Assembly (NCBI GenBank): GCA_050084985.1
Contig: JBITNC010000001.1
Coordinates: 42,966,001 to 43,030,000 of the forward strand
Direction: 5' to 3'
DNA length: 64,000 nt
Origin: Nageia nagi
Taxonomy: Eukaryota; Pinophyta
The number at the start of each line of letters is the position of its first letter. Position 1 is the first letter of the stretch. A program made the translations under genes and the position numbers. Positions 12,485-25,079 of the stretch are shown one piece after another. The notes under the pieces were generated by a model. It worked only from the letters and a program-made list of their open reading frames with translations, was not told the DNA's origin and made no database searches.

Positions 12485-12973
12485 TGTTGCAATGTATAAT
12501 GCATTATTGTAAAGGTTTGTATTAAATCTTATATGTAAATTCACTATTACTTAAAGGTATCATTTGATACTTTAATTATTTAAATGAATATGATAATGTA
12601 ACTTGTCCTACACTCCATGTCATTAGCAAGCCCCTTGGGTAAAAGGATGTGCATGTCATGCTTTTGTACATTGGATAAAAGGGTGATCCAAAGAGAGATT
12701 TTAGCCTATAAATAGAAGGCTCCCTCTTTGTGATTACACACCAATTGTGGAGTAAAGTTATGCTATAGGATAGAAGTGTAGGAGTTGAGATTAGAAGGAT
12801 TGTAAGAGAGTTGTATTTGTGATTGAAGTAAAGATCTAGTTAGTGGATGTACTCCTAGTTGGAGGAACCACTTTACATCTTGAGTTACTTTGTGAGTTTA
12901 TTAGATGTGAATTGAGAGATTTCATGTGATCTTGGTAGTTTATAATTGTTCTTATTATAGTTCATTTCTCTCA
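12485..12973 (+). repeat. 3' LTR of copia A1
   Basis: Direct repeat of 3842-4330 with the same length. It contains a TATAAATAG at 12707 and ends TTCTCTCA. The flanking AGTAC resembles AGTAT before the 5' LTR. Confidence 0.95.
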
Positions 12974-14412
12974 AGTACCTCATTCACAAGTGCAATGAAC
13001 TTGTGTGATGAACACACTCTAGTACTTTTTCCAATGATATCTATTTAAAGGATATCTTATGGGGAATGTTTTGAATGTGGGATAGAATTATAAAATAGTA
13101 GTTTTCTTATCCTCAAGTATTTACATAGCAGGGATGATATAAATAAAGAATAAAGTAAGAATTAGTTTAATTCCTTACAATTACTTAGTAGATGAGAAAA
13201 TGAATTCTAATCTTTCCTAGGTCTAGTTGTAATCAAACATTTCAAAATGAACTTAAGCACAAACCAACCATTGTGATAAAGGAGTAATGTTCATTCCCTA
13301 AAAATATTTATATCCTCAGTATATGGGCACGAGGATTCAAACCACTAATTGAGGTAAAAAAATAGATATAGGTAGGTTAGTCTTCTTATTGTAGGATTAG
13401 GAATGATAGTTGCATAAATATGCACTAGATGTTCAATAAAAATATATGTCATAATTATCTATAGCCATAGATTGCTACCCTAATAATATATTTCATAATA
13501 TTATATAGGAGAGTTATAAGGTATAGATTAAATCATGCATTACTATGCCCTCAGTGTTCAATATAATATTCCACAAAAAAAAATTATTATGGAAATGATA
13601 CTTGGAAAATAACAACTACCCCTTTTGACTTCCACACCAAAATGTTCATTTTAGCGATAAATGACCATAATGATAGGAAGGTTTTAGTATATTTTTTCTC
13701 ATGCATTTATAGCCTAATGGGCACACTATCAATTGATCAAGCATATAGGTGATGTATCCTAACACTCATAGATAGTATAACAAAACTTGGATTGAGAAAT
13801 TCTTGTTATTTTTGTACTCCATGAAACTACATTTCAAGGACACATACCTCTCACCAAATCACATATAAGTACCATAAGTAAGCATTGCATCAATTATTTT
13901 CCATGGTATATCTAGTGTCTAAATACATTAGTAAATTATAAATCTTCTAAAATTATCATTTAACAATCATGTTCATAGAAATTTAATAAATCAATATTTT
14001 ACTAATCAATTAAATTGAAATATTTCATCTATCTTTTAATTATAGAAAAGGGATGGGGTTAAGGTGAGGAGAAATTTTATGTTTAGGTCATAAGTTAATA
14101 ATATATAAAATTATATGTTTAGCCTAACATTTGCGAGTGTAGAGTAACAGAAACTAAGAAGTATCCAAAAAAAAAAATTTCATGGAGTGAACCTAACCAA
14201 AATGTAACTAAATGAATAAAGTAACATGGTGAACAAGGGTAGAATGAAACCCAATCCTAAACCCCCAAGAGAATAGAGAAACATATTACTCCAAGAGAAA
14301 CCATTTGTAAAAGTAACCATTAGAGAAATCTTAGAGCCAAATTTTACAAAGGAAATGTATTACTATCCCTAAAACTATCACTAAAGCTGGAGAAAGCAAT
14401 TTACATAATGCT
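12974..14412. other. AT-rich DNA, no recognisable gene
   Basis: No motif-bearing frame is seen. The part after about 14220 may already belong to the 5' region of the LINE that becomes readable at 14413. A small hairpin (cacaagt / acttgtg) sits just after the copia insertion at 12984-13000. Confidence 0.5.
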
Positions 14413-15200
14413 CTAGTTGGTAGATTTGTAGGAGTAAGATGCCTGATTGAAGTTATCAAAAGTTAGATTCAGGAAAAATGGAGCACCAAAGGAATAGTAT
14501 CTTTGATTGTTCTCCTTAAGGAATTCTTTCTTTTCAAATTTCAATTTGAGAAAGATATTTAGAAGGTGATAGAACTCGAACCATGGTTTCTTAGGAAAAA
14601 AGGGCTTGTTATCAAATGATAGGAAAACCACTTCACATAAGAATCAAAAAACTTTAATCTCATACCTACCTAGGATTCACTCTTGGGATTGCACCCATCC
14701 TATTGGCATTTTATTTTTATCGCCATAATAGCTAAGGCTATCAAAACACTGGTTACCATTGAGAGAGCAACATGACTAAGGCATAAACTAATAGATGCAA
14801 CATTTATAACCAACATCAACATCTCCAAACCTCTAAGAAAAGAAGTTGAAATTAAAATAGAATATGGAATAACCTAGATCCAACCGATATTCTATGAGAA
14901 TATCCTAGTGCAATGTGGAATCTATAAGAACCTCGACCACTATGCTAAATATGGCCCAGAAAAAGAGCTTGAGAGGAAGAAAGGAGGAATCAAACTAAGT
15001 AAATACAAAAAAATGAAGGAAATAAATGGAAAATGGTGTAAAAATGCAAAGGATGAAAGACTAAGATGAATGAAAATAAACACACAAATAAAACTCCTAT
15101 AAAAACCTTCAATAAACCTTGCCAAGTGAGCAAGGCTACATCCAACCCTTTAGCTACTAAAAACCCATACATTGTCCCAGGTATATTGTAAGGAATTGAT
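14413..15200 (+). pseudogene. LINE ORF1-like Gag (DUF4283 and zinc-knuckle region), broken
   Basis: The frame begins LVGRFVGVRCLIEVIKS (from 14413), then EKWSTKGIVSL, FFLFKFQFEKDI and ELEPWFL. This is the progression seen in the DUF4283 domain of plant L1 ORF1 (GrF...R..l..v...W...G......l....f.f.F....d...v....PW). Further on, RHKLIDATFITNINISKPL and KEVEIKIEY match the linker before the knuckle. QPIFYENILVQCGIYKNLDH is a decayed CCHC knuckle with one Cys and the His left. Several stops are present. The long open frame on the opposite strand (14413-14631) is its shadow. Confidence 0.75.
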
Positions 15201-15546
15201 AGAGAGAACACTGAATATAATATTGACTTATCTTAAAACAAAGTAGTATATATGGAAGTAAATGAAGAAATAGAAGGATTAAAGGGTGAAGAAGAGATCA
15301 ATAGAGTGATTAAGAAAGCTAAAAAAAATAGATAGTCTTGCCATAACCATAGTTACACAATAGCAAAACATAGGTGCCGAAATACCATCTAGGAAATGCT
15401 AGGAAAACCCCTAATGTGGGGAAACCACACATTGGAAGACCATCTTCGGGTGAGGTGAGAAATTGAAGGACTAAATAGGATATTGCTAATGGGAAGCAAC
15501 ACACTCTAGAGTAGAATGGGGGGCAATTGGTCTCTACTACCCCTCA

Positions 15547-16202
15547 ATGAAAATTCTATCATGGAACATCAAGGGATGCAATGCACTTGGAAAATAAAGA
15601 TCCTTTAAGGATATTTGGTATGACAAGAAGCCAAGTATGGTGTTGATACATGAATCTAAAGTTAAAGAGGATAGCATAATTGATACCAAAAGGAAGTTAT
15701 GGAAGGAGGACAACTTCAAATGGAAGAACTCACACAAAAATATAGAAGGATTAATGAATTTGTGGGATCCCAACATTATGAAACTTGGCAATCATCCCTG
15801 TATAAACCTCTCAACTAGATTTATTCACACTTTAGTTATCAACATTGAGCAAAATTTTGAATTTATCATAATGAATCTTTACGTCCCCAACAACTTAGTT
15901 GAAAGATGGAGAGTTTTTAAATTACTGACTGAGGATAGAAAATCAGTATTGAATATCCCATGGATCATTATGGGAGATTTTAACACAATTCTCCATCCTC
16001 ATGAAAAATCTAGAGGAGGTAGATAAAGAGAAAGTGATATGGATGATCTCAAAAGCTTCTTAAATAATAATAATTTAATCAATCTAGAGCTCACAAGTGT
16101 AGACTTCACATGGAACAATATGCAAGTAGATAATGATTTGATTCAAACTAAACTTGATCAGATAGTTTGCTCTCCTACATGGCTTGATAAAAATAATACA
16201 TA
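15547..16202 (+). pseudogene. LINE ORF2 apurinic-type endonuclease domain
   Basis: The frame starts at ATG 15547 with MKILSWNIKGCNALGK, the N-terminus of L1 ORF2 with the catalytic Asn, then a stop. The open part at 15637-16026 has LIHESKV (the metal-binding Glu; IQETK in the family), then MNLYVPNN and IIMGDFNTILHPHEKS (catalytic D and N; from about 15964). After a TGA-type break come DFTWNN and KLDQIVCSPTW (from 16109), the last conserved motifs (family: TW.N, LDR.L.S..W). The expected C-terminal SDH is lost. This nuclease would nick target DNA to prime reverse transcription. Confidence 0.88.
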
Positions 16203-16329
16203 AAATTAAAAATCAAGTTATTCTCCTCTACAATAGAGATATCATCATTGATACCAACATAACCAAAATGTCTACTTGATATTAATAATTTCATAATAAC
16301 TAATTACTTTATGGAAATGAATTATAGGG

Positions 16330-17000
16330 TGGAATTATTTCTCAACAAACTTGGAATAAAATTGAACAAATTCAAAAATAATTTATCCTTTATCATTTCA
16401 TAATTAAAAATAATATACCATATCATATACTTCTCATGGAAGTTGGGTTGCTTACTATTGAAAGTGAAGCCTTAAAATAATATATATAATACAATTATAA
16501 ACCTTTGAAGCTAGATCGACTTTGATTAATTGTATTCACCCAATAAAATTTTCCACCTCATCAACATATTAAAAGAGGTTGGTTGGAATATTTTGATAAA
16601 TGGCTCAATTAACCCCTTCAAATAATGACAAAATAGAAGTGCAAATTATAAATAAAATAATTCAAATATTTTGGAATGGTTATAACATTTAAGATAAAAT
16701 AAAATTATCTTATTATATAAATATCATTAATCCAAAACTTGAACATTCTTAATAACTACATAAGATTTTTAATTTCAAAAAGAAACTTGCAATTACAAAA
16801 TTAAGAACTAATTCACACAAACTTCATAGTAAAATTGGTAGATGGAAAATACAAAAATATCTTGGGATTAAATAATTTGTAAATTTTTTAACCTAAATAC
16901 CATAGAATATGAGACTCATTTTCCATTTTTCCCCACTCTACAAAAATATAAGAGAAACCTACAAAGGTATTTGTGATTATAACTTAATCCATGAATTCTT
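16330..17000 (+). pseudogene. LINE ORF2 C-terminal region with degenerate zinc-binding module
   Basis: Readable fragments include WNKIEQIQK, IPYHILLMEVGLLTIESEAL and RGWLEYFDKWL, the post-RT segment of LINE ORF2. About 300 bp on, LRTNSHKLHSKIGRWKIQK is followed in a second frame by ICKFFNLNTIEYETHF and LQKYKRN. This resembles the C-terminal module H.L..E.GR...P...R.C..C....ED..HF...C..Y, with one Cys and the EYETHF part still visible. Stops are frequent. The endonuclease lies ~130 bp upstream, so nearly all of RT is deleted. Confidence 0.65.
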
Positions 17001-20000
17001 AAACCAAGATAATCAAAACAGGCTTGGAGATTTTATTAGATAACTTACTTATATGAGAAAACATCATTCAAATCATTAAATAATGTATTTTATTTTTTTA
17101 TATGCATAAATTTTGTTAGGTTCTACAAACCTTTAGGTTAAAAAGGATAATAAAAGACTTAGCATATCATTATAATAATAGGTCCTATAAATACCTAAAT
17201 TTGAATACCAAACAAATGATTTAAAATTCTACCTAGCCCAATAAATATAATACTTATTTTTCTCATTCATTTGAGGTGATGCCAAGGAAATATGCATTCA
17301 AGTCCATGGATGAAGTTATGATAGGTGGGTAGCCACTCTACCTAGCTGAAGAACATTGCTACAATTCCACCACAACACTAGTGCCTAATAAAATCCCTTC
17401 TTTCTCCCAATATTCCTCTTCTTAGTCTTCTTTAACCTTACCTTCAAGAAAACCAAATTCCTTTATTCCCTCTACATTCTAACATATGATAAATCACACT
17501 CCATTAGGATCTTATGTCATCATAAATTCTATCAAATCTAACTTTATCTTAGGTATGCCCATAACAACTAAGATAATATCTATTGATTTAAATCCATAGT
17601 ATACATAAAATTCATTTAAATTTCTAAAATTGTAATAATATGTTTTCATTCCCTTCATATTATAATCCCTAATCTATTTTTATCTAGGTCTTATTATGCT
17701 TGTCAACAAAGACAACTCTTCCATGTATTGTAATTATTTTTCTAGACAAAATCATAATTATTCCTCAACCCAACAATTTTCAAATATTTGATATGATGTC
17801 CTTCTTTGAATAACTAAAACTCCAACATATTTAAGAGATAAATCATCTTAAATATTAACTTAAATATTAAAAGAAATCAATTAACTATTCCTCATTCACT
17901 CTTCTCTCATAACTCTATTGTATCCTTAGATTGAATTTTATCCTTTATTAACATTAGGATAAGTATATTGGAGGTTGAGTTATGCATATAACTATATTAG
18001 CAAGTTTGTTCATTGGAATTTATTACAAGTTTGATATATCAAAGAAATACATACTGGAATAATTTGGTCCAAGCTTTTGAAAGTATCTATTGACTACTTA
18101 TTTTGATTCTCTTTGGTGTGCTTGCATAGCATTGTATGACTCTATATTTAAGGGGATTTGGTTAAATGTGTTAGTGCTAATTAGAGGTACTATTAGGAAT
18201 GGTGTTGGTGCATCAAATATTGAATTATTAGTGTTTGCATGTAGTATGACCAAGTTACATTGTATGAATATTGACAATGGCATATCGATTCATTAGATTA
18301 ATGAGGTAAGTGCAAGAAGATGAGTCGCAATGGAGGGGAAGTGTTATGCCTTAGAAAATTTTAGGTGGGACCAAGATCTTAGTTCTAAAGTACTAGGATC
18401 TTGGTTGGGTCAGGATATTGAGCCTAACTAGGATCCCAATGACTTGAGATATAGAACCAAGTCAAGATCATAGTGGGCCTAGGATCCCTATCCCTAACCA
18501 TAAAAACCTACAATCCCAACCCTTAAATTTAAATTTTCTACTCTCTCTTTTGGCTCAGATTTAGGTTTGATGATTTGACCATTAGCCTTGGACCTATAAC
18601 TTAAGCTCATAATAATCATAATGGAAAATACCAATTTGGACATGTGTTTGACGGTTTTTTTACAATATTTTTTTATGAAAATTTGTAAGATTATATATGT
18701 GAGTATGCAAATTTTAAATATGTAATTTATTTATAATTAGATTATATTTTGTATTTTGTAGTTAATTTTTAAGTAAATTGGTCCATAAAATTTAAAAAAT
18801 AGGTTTTCGTATTTATTTAACAAATTTTATTTTTTTGGAATTTTGAAAAAAATATATGACAATAATCTATAAATAATTCTTCATAAGGTTAAAAAAAATT
18901 AAAATGATAAGTTTAGGTCAAATTATGCTTAATGAACATGAGCAATTTTGGAAACGATAATTAGGGCTAATAAAAAATTAATAAAAATAAATATTCTTGA
19001 AAAATTATAGAACAATATCCTCAATAATATTTAGTGTCTTAGGTATATTTTCCCAAATGGATTTAGAAATCTATTTTGGGTATGTCCTAAAATAGTATTT
19101 TTAAATAGTGGTTTTTATTCATGCCCATAAAAAAGAAATTTATATCATCTGGGTCTTGGAATAAATTACATATTTGAAAACTAGACTTCAAGCACTACAT
19201 TTTTACCAAAGTGACCTTTTCCAAGATTTGGACTCTAAGTGCTTCAAATTTTGAGATTAATTATGACCAAACCTAAAAAGCAAGGAAAACACTTCCACTT
19301 TTTGGCCATTTCTGGGACCCATCTTCTTGCACTTAACCGACTCTTGTACTGAGTGCCTAAAACATATTATTTATGTAGTATGACCATGTTAACTCTCTTG
19401 ATACCTTCCCACTTAGCTCTAGGACTAGATCAATGAAAAAGTCTATGGAAAAGAAAAAATGTAGCTCCAAGAAGAAAAAGAAGGATCATAGGAGCAAACA
19501 ACTAAAGGATGCAATGACCAACATCAAGTAGGATAGTAGAATTGAGACTTTAGGAGTTATAATGCAAATAGAAGAACTATAGGACTACTTAGATAATAGC
19601 TTCAAGTTTGGTGAAATATCTAAATAATTTTATTTGATGTACTCTATTTTTATATGTTCAAGTATGCTACTTTCTATGTATTTCTCAAATATATCACTAA
19701 AACTATTATAGATATATAATATTGTATTTTAATTATAATTAACTAATAAATAATTATCTAAATATGCTAAAACAATATAATGGTAATGAAAACATAAACA
19801 AAGATATAAAGTACAAATTTGATTAATGATTCTTATTTAAAGATTAATAATGTTGTAATTTAGTCAAGATGGAGATTTGAATACCTACTTATCTTGCTTA
19901 CCTATTATAGATGAATGAATACCATGTATATATGGTAGATAATCTAATGAAGATGCCCTAGCAATATAAATGACTTTATCAATAGGAAAAGGATCATTGG

Positions 20001-21289
20001 TAGCCTATTAAGATTTCAACAACAAATGTTGGTGTTCCTCTTGTTGATGAACCATATCCATAACAAAGTCTCAATGATCATTTATACCTACAAGGATGTT
20101 AGTAGTGTATGTAATAATCATAGATAGCTCACATAAGATAGTAGAGTATTCATATTCTAATCTTGATAGGTGGAATTATGAGACATCATAAAAAAGTATG
20201 TAGTATCACCATCAAATACAATAATATATTTTTCCCCAAATCTTTGATAGTGGAATTATGTTGTTTACCATTATATAGGTGCATTGCCTCCTAAACCCAC
20301 TACTTGGGTCATATATTACCTAAATAAAATAAATGCATTAGTCTATTACTTGATGATAATCTCAAGAATAATATTAATAATAATTAATCATTATTGATAT
20401 CTAAAATTATATTTTAAATAAATATAAAATCAAATTAAGCTAATTTTTCATTGTATAAACATGTTTTAGGATTTTGTATAAAAAAACCTATTTTTTAAAC
20501 CACTCAAAAAAATTAGATATAACACAATAATATATCACATCCATTGTTAAGATCTAGATATAAAAATAAGTTACCTAGAAAGGTAAAAGTTATGAATTTT
20601 TATTTCAATAAATGAATCAAATATCTTTTAAATTAGAAAAAAAAAATGATGTAACATATGAATAGTATTAAAATGTTAAGAATAGTAATATTAATAATAG
20701 ATCAAAGGTAATACCTAATCAAATATACTATATGTTAGATATGTTAATAATTAAAGATAACAAATGGATATTTGAATAATTAAAGATGATAAGAAGTGTA
20801 TATTAGTTATTATAATGACATCAAATTTTTATTTCACCTTGCATTTGCCAAGTTATAATGGGGTAGAATAATTTACAGTAGGATATACAATATTGAAGCA
20901 TGGTACTTTGAAAACATTGTCTCTTGCAAAATAGGTAGTTATCTATTTTCTTCTTCTTTGTAAAGTCATATAGAAAAATAAATATTAACTTATCCTCTTA
21001 AGATATTAAATGATTGAAATGGATGGAATGTTGATGTCAACCAAATAATTTTTCATTCTCTTAAATAGTTATGTAGTGTTCCATCTATTCCTAATACCTA
21101 ACAAAGCTAGAAATTTCAAACCCATTTTTTTTAAATATTTGACACTCATAATGAATTATAATTGGACAAACGAGATCCACATGATCATATATGAATTGCT
21201 AGCTAGACAACACCCATATGGGAAAGAGTGAACAAATTCAGATCAATCAATCCCACATGAAAATATCTACAGTTCACTCTCCTAATACT
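17001..21289. other. AT-rich DNA without recognised genes
   Basis: No family motif found. The open frames at 18090-18296 overlap each other on both strands and match nothing I know. Positions 19430-19630 (+) contain a lysine-rich stretch (KKKCSSKKKKKDHRSK) ending at a stop, possibly the tail of a decayed gag or ORF1. At 18400-18500 the phrase ctaggatc recurs with variations. No paired LTR ends were found. Confidence 0.5.
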
Positions 21290-21640
21290 CATCTTATTAA
21301 AGAGATGCTAATTTTGTAACCCCTTCATTCCCAACCGTGTCACCCATAATATGATCATTTTGGTCATAGTTCCAAGATTATTTATCATAATCCAATGAAT
21401 AGCCCTCCATATCAAAAGATACATATTATTCACCATCATTCGATGAATAATATTCCATATCAAATGATTTGGGTATAGCATAATTGCCTTGATACCCTCT
21501 ATAGATTTCCTCTACATGGGATTATGGAAACTAGACTTCACCAGATATTTTTACCTCATTCCTACCCACCTTAGATCTATAATACCAACTTTCATTATGT
21601 AGGTATTATACTTAAAATATACTCTTCTATTCTCATCTCA
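21290..21640 (-). pseudogene. Possible decayed exon or retroelement fragment, unknown
   Basis: On the - strand, from about 21610 down to 21295, a frame stays readable with only four stops in ~100 codons. It shows internal amino-acid repetition (SFDMEYYSSND, then SFDMEGYSLDYD) rich in Tyr and Asp, and ends at a stop after VTKLASL. I do not recognise the family. It may be a decayed gene tail or part of an unnamed element; chance is not excluded. Confidence 0.25.
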
Positions 21641-22279
21641 CTTGATAGTTTCTTCATATTGCTTTTATCTTTTTTAACATAGAAAAGTCTCTTCCTCAAT
21701 TTATTTTCTTTTTGAATCTTATTGATTGGTTTTTTACAGGCATGTTTTATAATTCATCTTGTTCATGAAATCGACCATTTCTTCCTTTTTCAAATTCAAG
21801 TAAACTACATCCAAGTATCTTTTGATTCCATCTGACCATCGAACTCCCTATTTTGTAAATGTCTTGAAAACAAAATTATTGACTGATGGAATCGGTTAGT
21901 TGAGTTTTTATCTACAACCGAAAGTTGATGAACAAATAGAAAGAAAAAATAGAAATAAAATGAGAAAGTAATTGCACCATAAAAAAAGGGTCTGATTTTT
22001 ATTAATATAAATATGAAGTACAATTAATTACACTTATCATTCGATCATTATACCACATCTCTAACTCTCTTAGCTTTCACTAACCCTAACTTCTGTTTCA
22101 ACCCTCTTCTTAACAACTTCCTTGGGTCATTCAGAGGAGTCTATTATTTATACTAGAGAGGCTTCCATTTATTACAACTAAATTTATTTGATCATTAGAA
22201 ACTAATATTTAATTTTAACTTAATTTTGTACTTAAATTAATAAAAATTCTCTCATTTTCACGGATCCCAAGAAAAACTT

Positions 22280-23620
22280 CTAAAACTCTTGAACAGATGC
22301 AATCATTACAAAATATTAAGCACTCTTCCAGCAGATATTAACATGGCTAGCTTTTTACCAACCATGTGCCACCATAAGAGCTTTAGCAATGCAAGGCCCA
22401 TGAATCATTTAATATAATGACTCATCAAAATACAGCCTTACTGACTACAATGATCAGTGGACATAATAATAGGAGTTAGACACTTTAAGCAAGTGTACTG
22501 TCAGATGTAAAGCTAAACAATGTAATCTTTATCAACTTATTTCAAATATGTGTTACCCTGGGAGCTCTAGAATATGACATAATGTAGTAATTAAATGATA
22601 TGTAATTTATAACTATAATAGATGTACGGTATCATGAAGTGTAGGAAGTTTAGAATATCAAGTTTTGGGTACAGTGAGGATTTGCAAATCCTAGCTACAG
22701 TGCATATTCTTCTTAACTCTAAAATTCGATAAGTAGATATCCTGAGAATACCTTATATGATGTAATTGTTAACATTGGAACCCCTTAGTAAATAATTTCT
22801 CAGGCCTGATTATCTATGACATTATCCAAGACTCATAATAGTCCCGAGAAGACATGTATTCATGATAGTGGAATCCTAAGAATCGTTTGATAAAATACAT
22901 AATACAGAATGTTATTTTAGGAATGTCATAATCACAGGATGCACAAGATGGATACCATACAAAGGTTGGGAATGGTTTGACAGAATGCCTCATCGAAACA
23001 CAGTTTTGAGGGATATAATAATCATATGATATAAAGCTAAACTATGAAGCCTTTTCCAGTATTCTACCAGCATATCCCACCATAAGAGTGCAAAATGAAG
23101 GTATGAAAATCTAGAAAGCAAAGAGGCTTTGAAATTTAATGAAAGAGAGTTCATAAAACTTGAATTGGGAGAGTTGAGGTATTTATTTAGTGTCTAGAGA
23201 TTACATTTAAAATTGGTATGGTTATTCAAAGAGTAAATACATGAAGAAGACACCTGACATTTAGTTGGATTGAAGGCAATAAAGCGATAGGTGGTTCTTA
23301 TAGGAGACAAATCACACCCACGAATATAGTGCGTCTATGTGAATTTTAGGAAATTATCTAGTGAGAGCAAAGTAGTGATGTATATTCTAAATAAAATATC
23401 GATGTTGCATGATATGGAGATCGCTAATAAAGAATTGTTTCTCTTCCAACATAGCCAAAGTTGGTAATTACATCCAATTAGTAAAGGCCTCCTTGATACT
23501 ATTATTTGAGCTGCAGAGAACCTTCATGTGTGCATTTATTATCATATCATAATTGATTTTATCTCCCATGTTATTGCACATTATGGTTGACACTTGATAG
23601 CTTTCAAAGTTTCTGAATAT
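22280..23620 (+). pseudogene. DYW-class pentatricopeptide-repeat (PPR) pseudogene
   Basis: Successive PPR landmarks are readable across several frames. PCATIRAL is at about 22362, HQNTALLTTMISGH at 22423, CVTLGALEY at 22549, VGSLEY near 22640, FDRMPHRNTVL at 22976 and SSILPAYPTIRV at 23055. They match PLS-type repeats (family wording: ACA.LGAL, MP.RN..SW..MI.G, KCGSLE.A). The E region follows as FSWIEGNKAI at 23260. The start of the DYW domain is LHDMEIANKELF at 23405 (family LHDVEEE.KE), and ENLHVCIYYH at 23516 (family KNLRVC.DCH) has the first Cys and the His but Tyr for the second Cys. Functional relatives edit C to U in organellar RNA. Many stops and frameshifts show this copy is dead. 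It is the only host-gene-derived sequence I can name here. Confidence 0.78.
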
Positions 23621-25079
23621 ATATCATGAGCAGTAGTTCCAAAACTCTCAATAGCCGAAGACCAAAAAATGAGGGCCTAGTACTGTGAAATACTGTGAGA
23701 TAACTAAAGATTGAGGTCCCAACGATAAAGGCGGTAAAAGTACAACATCATCAATATTCTAAATCTCAATTTAGACTTATTTGTAGACCTTCCAAAGTTA
23801 TGATAGCAGTAAGTGAAAGTTTTACTCCTAGCAGTACTATGAAATGATAATCGTGATCCTGCTTGATATGCAAGGTTCCCATATTGGAAGATCATTCATT
23901 CGGAGATGCTCACAAGGAGATTACATATGTAGGAGATGCAGTTTCACTATTGAACAAAGTCATTAGTTTAGAGATGAAGGTTACTCATGAAGAGAAGAGT
24001 TTGATTCAAGGAAATCATGCATGAAGCAGGAAGGGGGGCGCTCTGGTATCCTGAAAGTGATCTCATACAACAGTTTAGTTTATTGAAAGTTAATATCTTA
24101 TTGTAAAATAGCATGATTTCCTATTTCTATAGTAGGACTAGATGTAGTGTATCAGTAGGAGTAGTTTAGGATTAGTTATTTATTTTCAAGTAATAGGCTT
24201 ATCTATTATACATAATGATCCTAACAATGTAAAAGAGTGGGTTTTTTATTACTTCGCAATTGCTTTTTATTAATAAAAGAATATTTATGATGATCTAAAT
24301 TGAGTATGGATATATTTTCGTTTTTGTCTCAATGCTTGTGATTTTTTATTCTTAAATGGTTGAATGTGGCATATTCTTTCTATGTTTTGAAGGATGGTAA
24401 TTGAGGTGTTAGTGGTTGTTAAGCCTTGCTCTCTCATTGTAGATGGATTATCTTATTTGAACTTGATGTTGTGAGATGGGTGTCCTTCCCATGTTTCTGA
24501 TTTGATCCATTAGAAGCCTAGGTTTGCCCCATGCTTCTCCATTTTCTATATCTTTCTTGTATCCATACACTTCTTTAAGTATCAAACTCTTTATGATGTC
24601 TATTTTCCTCTATCTCTTATATATTTTGATCCTGACCTGGAGACTCTCCATGTTGATCAGAGTAGACACCAACCTGTAAAATTGAATTTTGGACCTTGTC
24701 CATCCAATGTTATTCACATGGTTTTGACTTGGCACATCTTGCATCATGAGATAAACAATAACCATACTCTTTAGTAAATTCACTTCTAAGAAGAAAAAAA
24801 TAGTAAATAGTAAATTTATGTATTCTTTCAATAGATACAATGTAACTTAAATTTAAATAAATTTAACAAAATAAAAATAATACTATACAAATTAAATTCT
24901 ACACATGAAGATGCCTTCCTGAAAGAAAAATTATAATAAAATACATTAACATTTCATACTAAAATCTTATGAGATACACCTATTACAATGTTCGCATTGT
25001 ATTGAAGAGATAGATTAAATAAAAATTAGGTTACCATCGCTAAACTAAAATAATATCTGAAATGCTTCAAAAATTCATT
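23621..25079. other. Non-coding stretch after the PPR pseudogene
   Basis: No recognisable coding motif. A purine run, aggaaggggggcg, lies at 24027-24041 and the 250 bp after it are LTR-like in feel, but no second copy was found. The open - strand frame at 24610-24840 has no family signature. Confidence 0.45.

Larger units (their letters stand above)
3842..12973 (+). mobile_element. Full-length Ty1/copia LTR retrotransposon (A1)
   Basis: A 9.13-kb element bounded by two directly repeated LTRs of identical length (489 bp, 3842-4330 and 12485-12973). The LTRs begin TGTTG and end TCTCA. A primer site complementary to initiator-Met tRNA follows the 5' LTR, and a purine tract precedes the 3' LTR. 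The internal order is gag, protease, integrase, RT, RNase H, which is the copia order. The flanking 5-mers are AGTAT (3837-3841) and AGTAC (12974-12978), a target duplication with one change. All coding parts contain stops and frameshifts, so the copy cannot be autonomous. By hand count the LTRs differ at about 30 of 489 sites, mostly transitions, with no indels. Unusual features are a 3-kb leader and a 1-kb 3' untranslated region with tandem repeats. Confidence 0.95.
14413..17000 (+). mobile_element. Degraded L1-type LINE
   Basis: Three LINE blocks occur in the expected order on one strand: an ORF1-like Gag (14413-15200), the ORF2 endonuclease (15547-16202) and an ORF2 C-terminal part (16330-17000). 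Most of the RT between endonuclease and C-terminus is absent, so there has been an internal deletion, or two LINE fragments lie side by side. No poly(A) tail or target duplication was identified. The element would have moved by target-primed reverse transcription. Confidence 0.8.

Noticed and set aside
14413-14631. Open minus-strand frame of 72 codons
   Set aside because: It lies exactly over the LINE ORF1 Gag read on the + strand, which has family motifs; the minus frame has none.
18090-18296. Overlapping open frames on both strands
   Set aside because: Neither has a recognisable motif; overlap on both strands suggests chance.
24027-24300. Purine run followed by LTR-like sequence
   Set aside because: No second copy, no primer site and no element interior could be linked to it.
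24610-24840. Minus-strand 76-codon frame
   Set aside because: No family motif, no neighbour in the same element; kept as non-coding.
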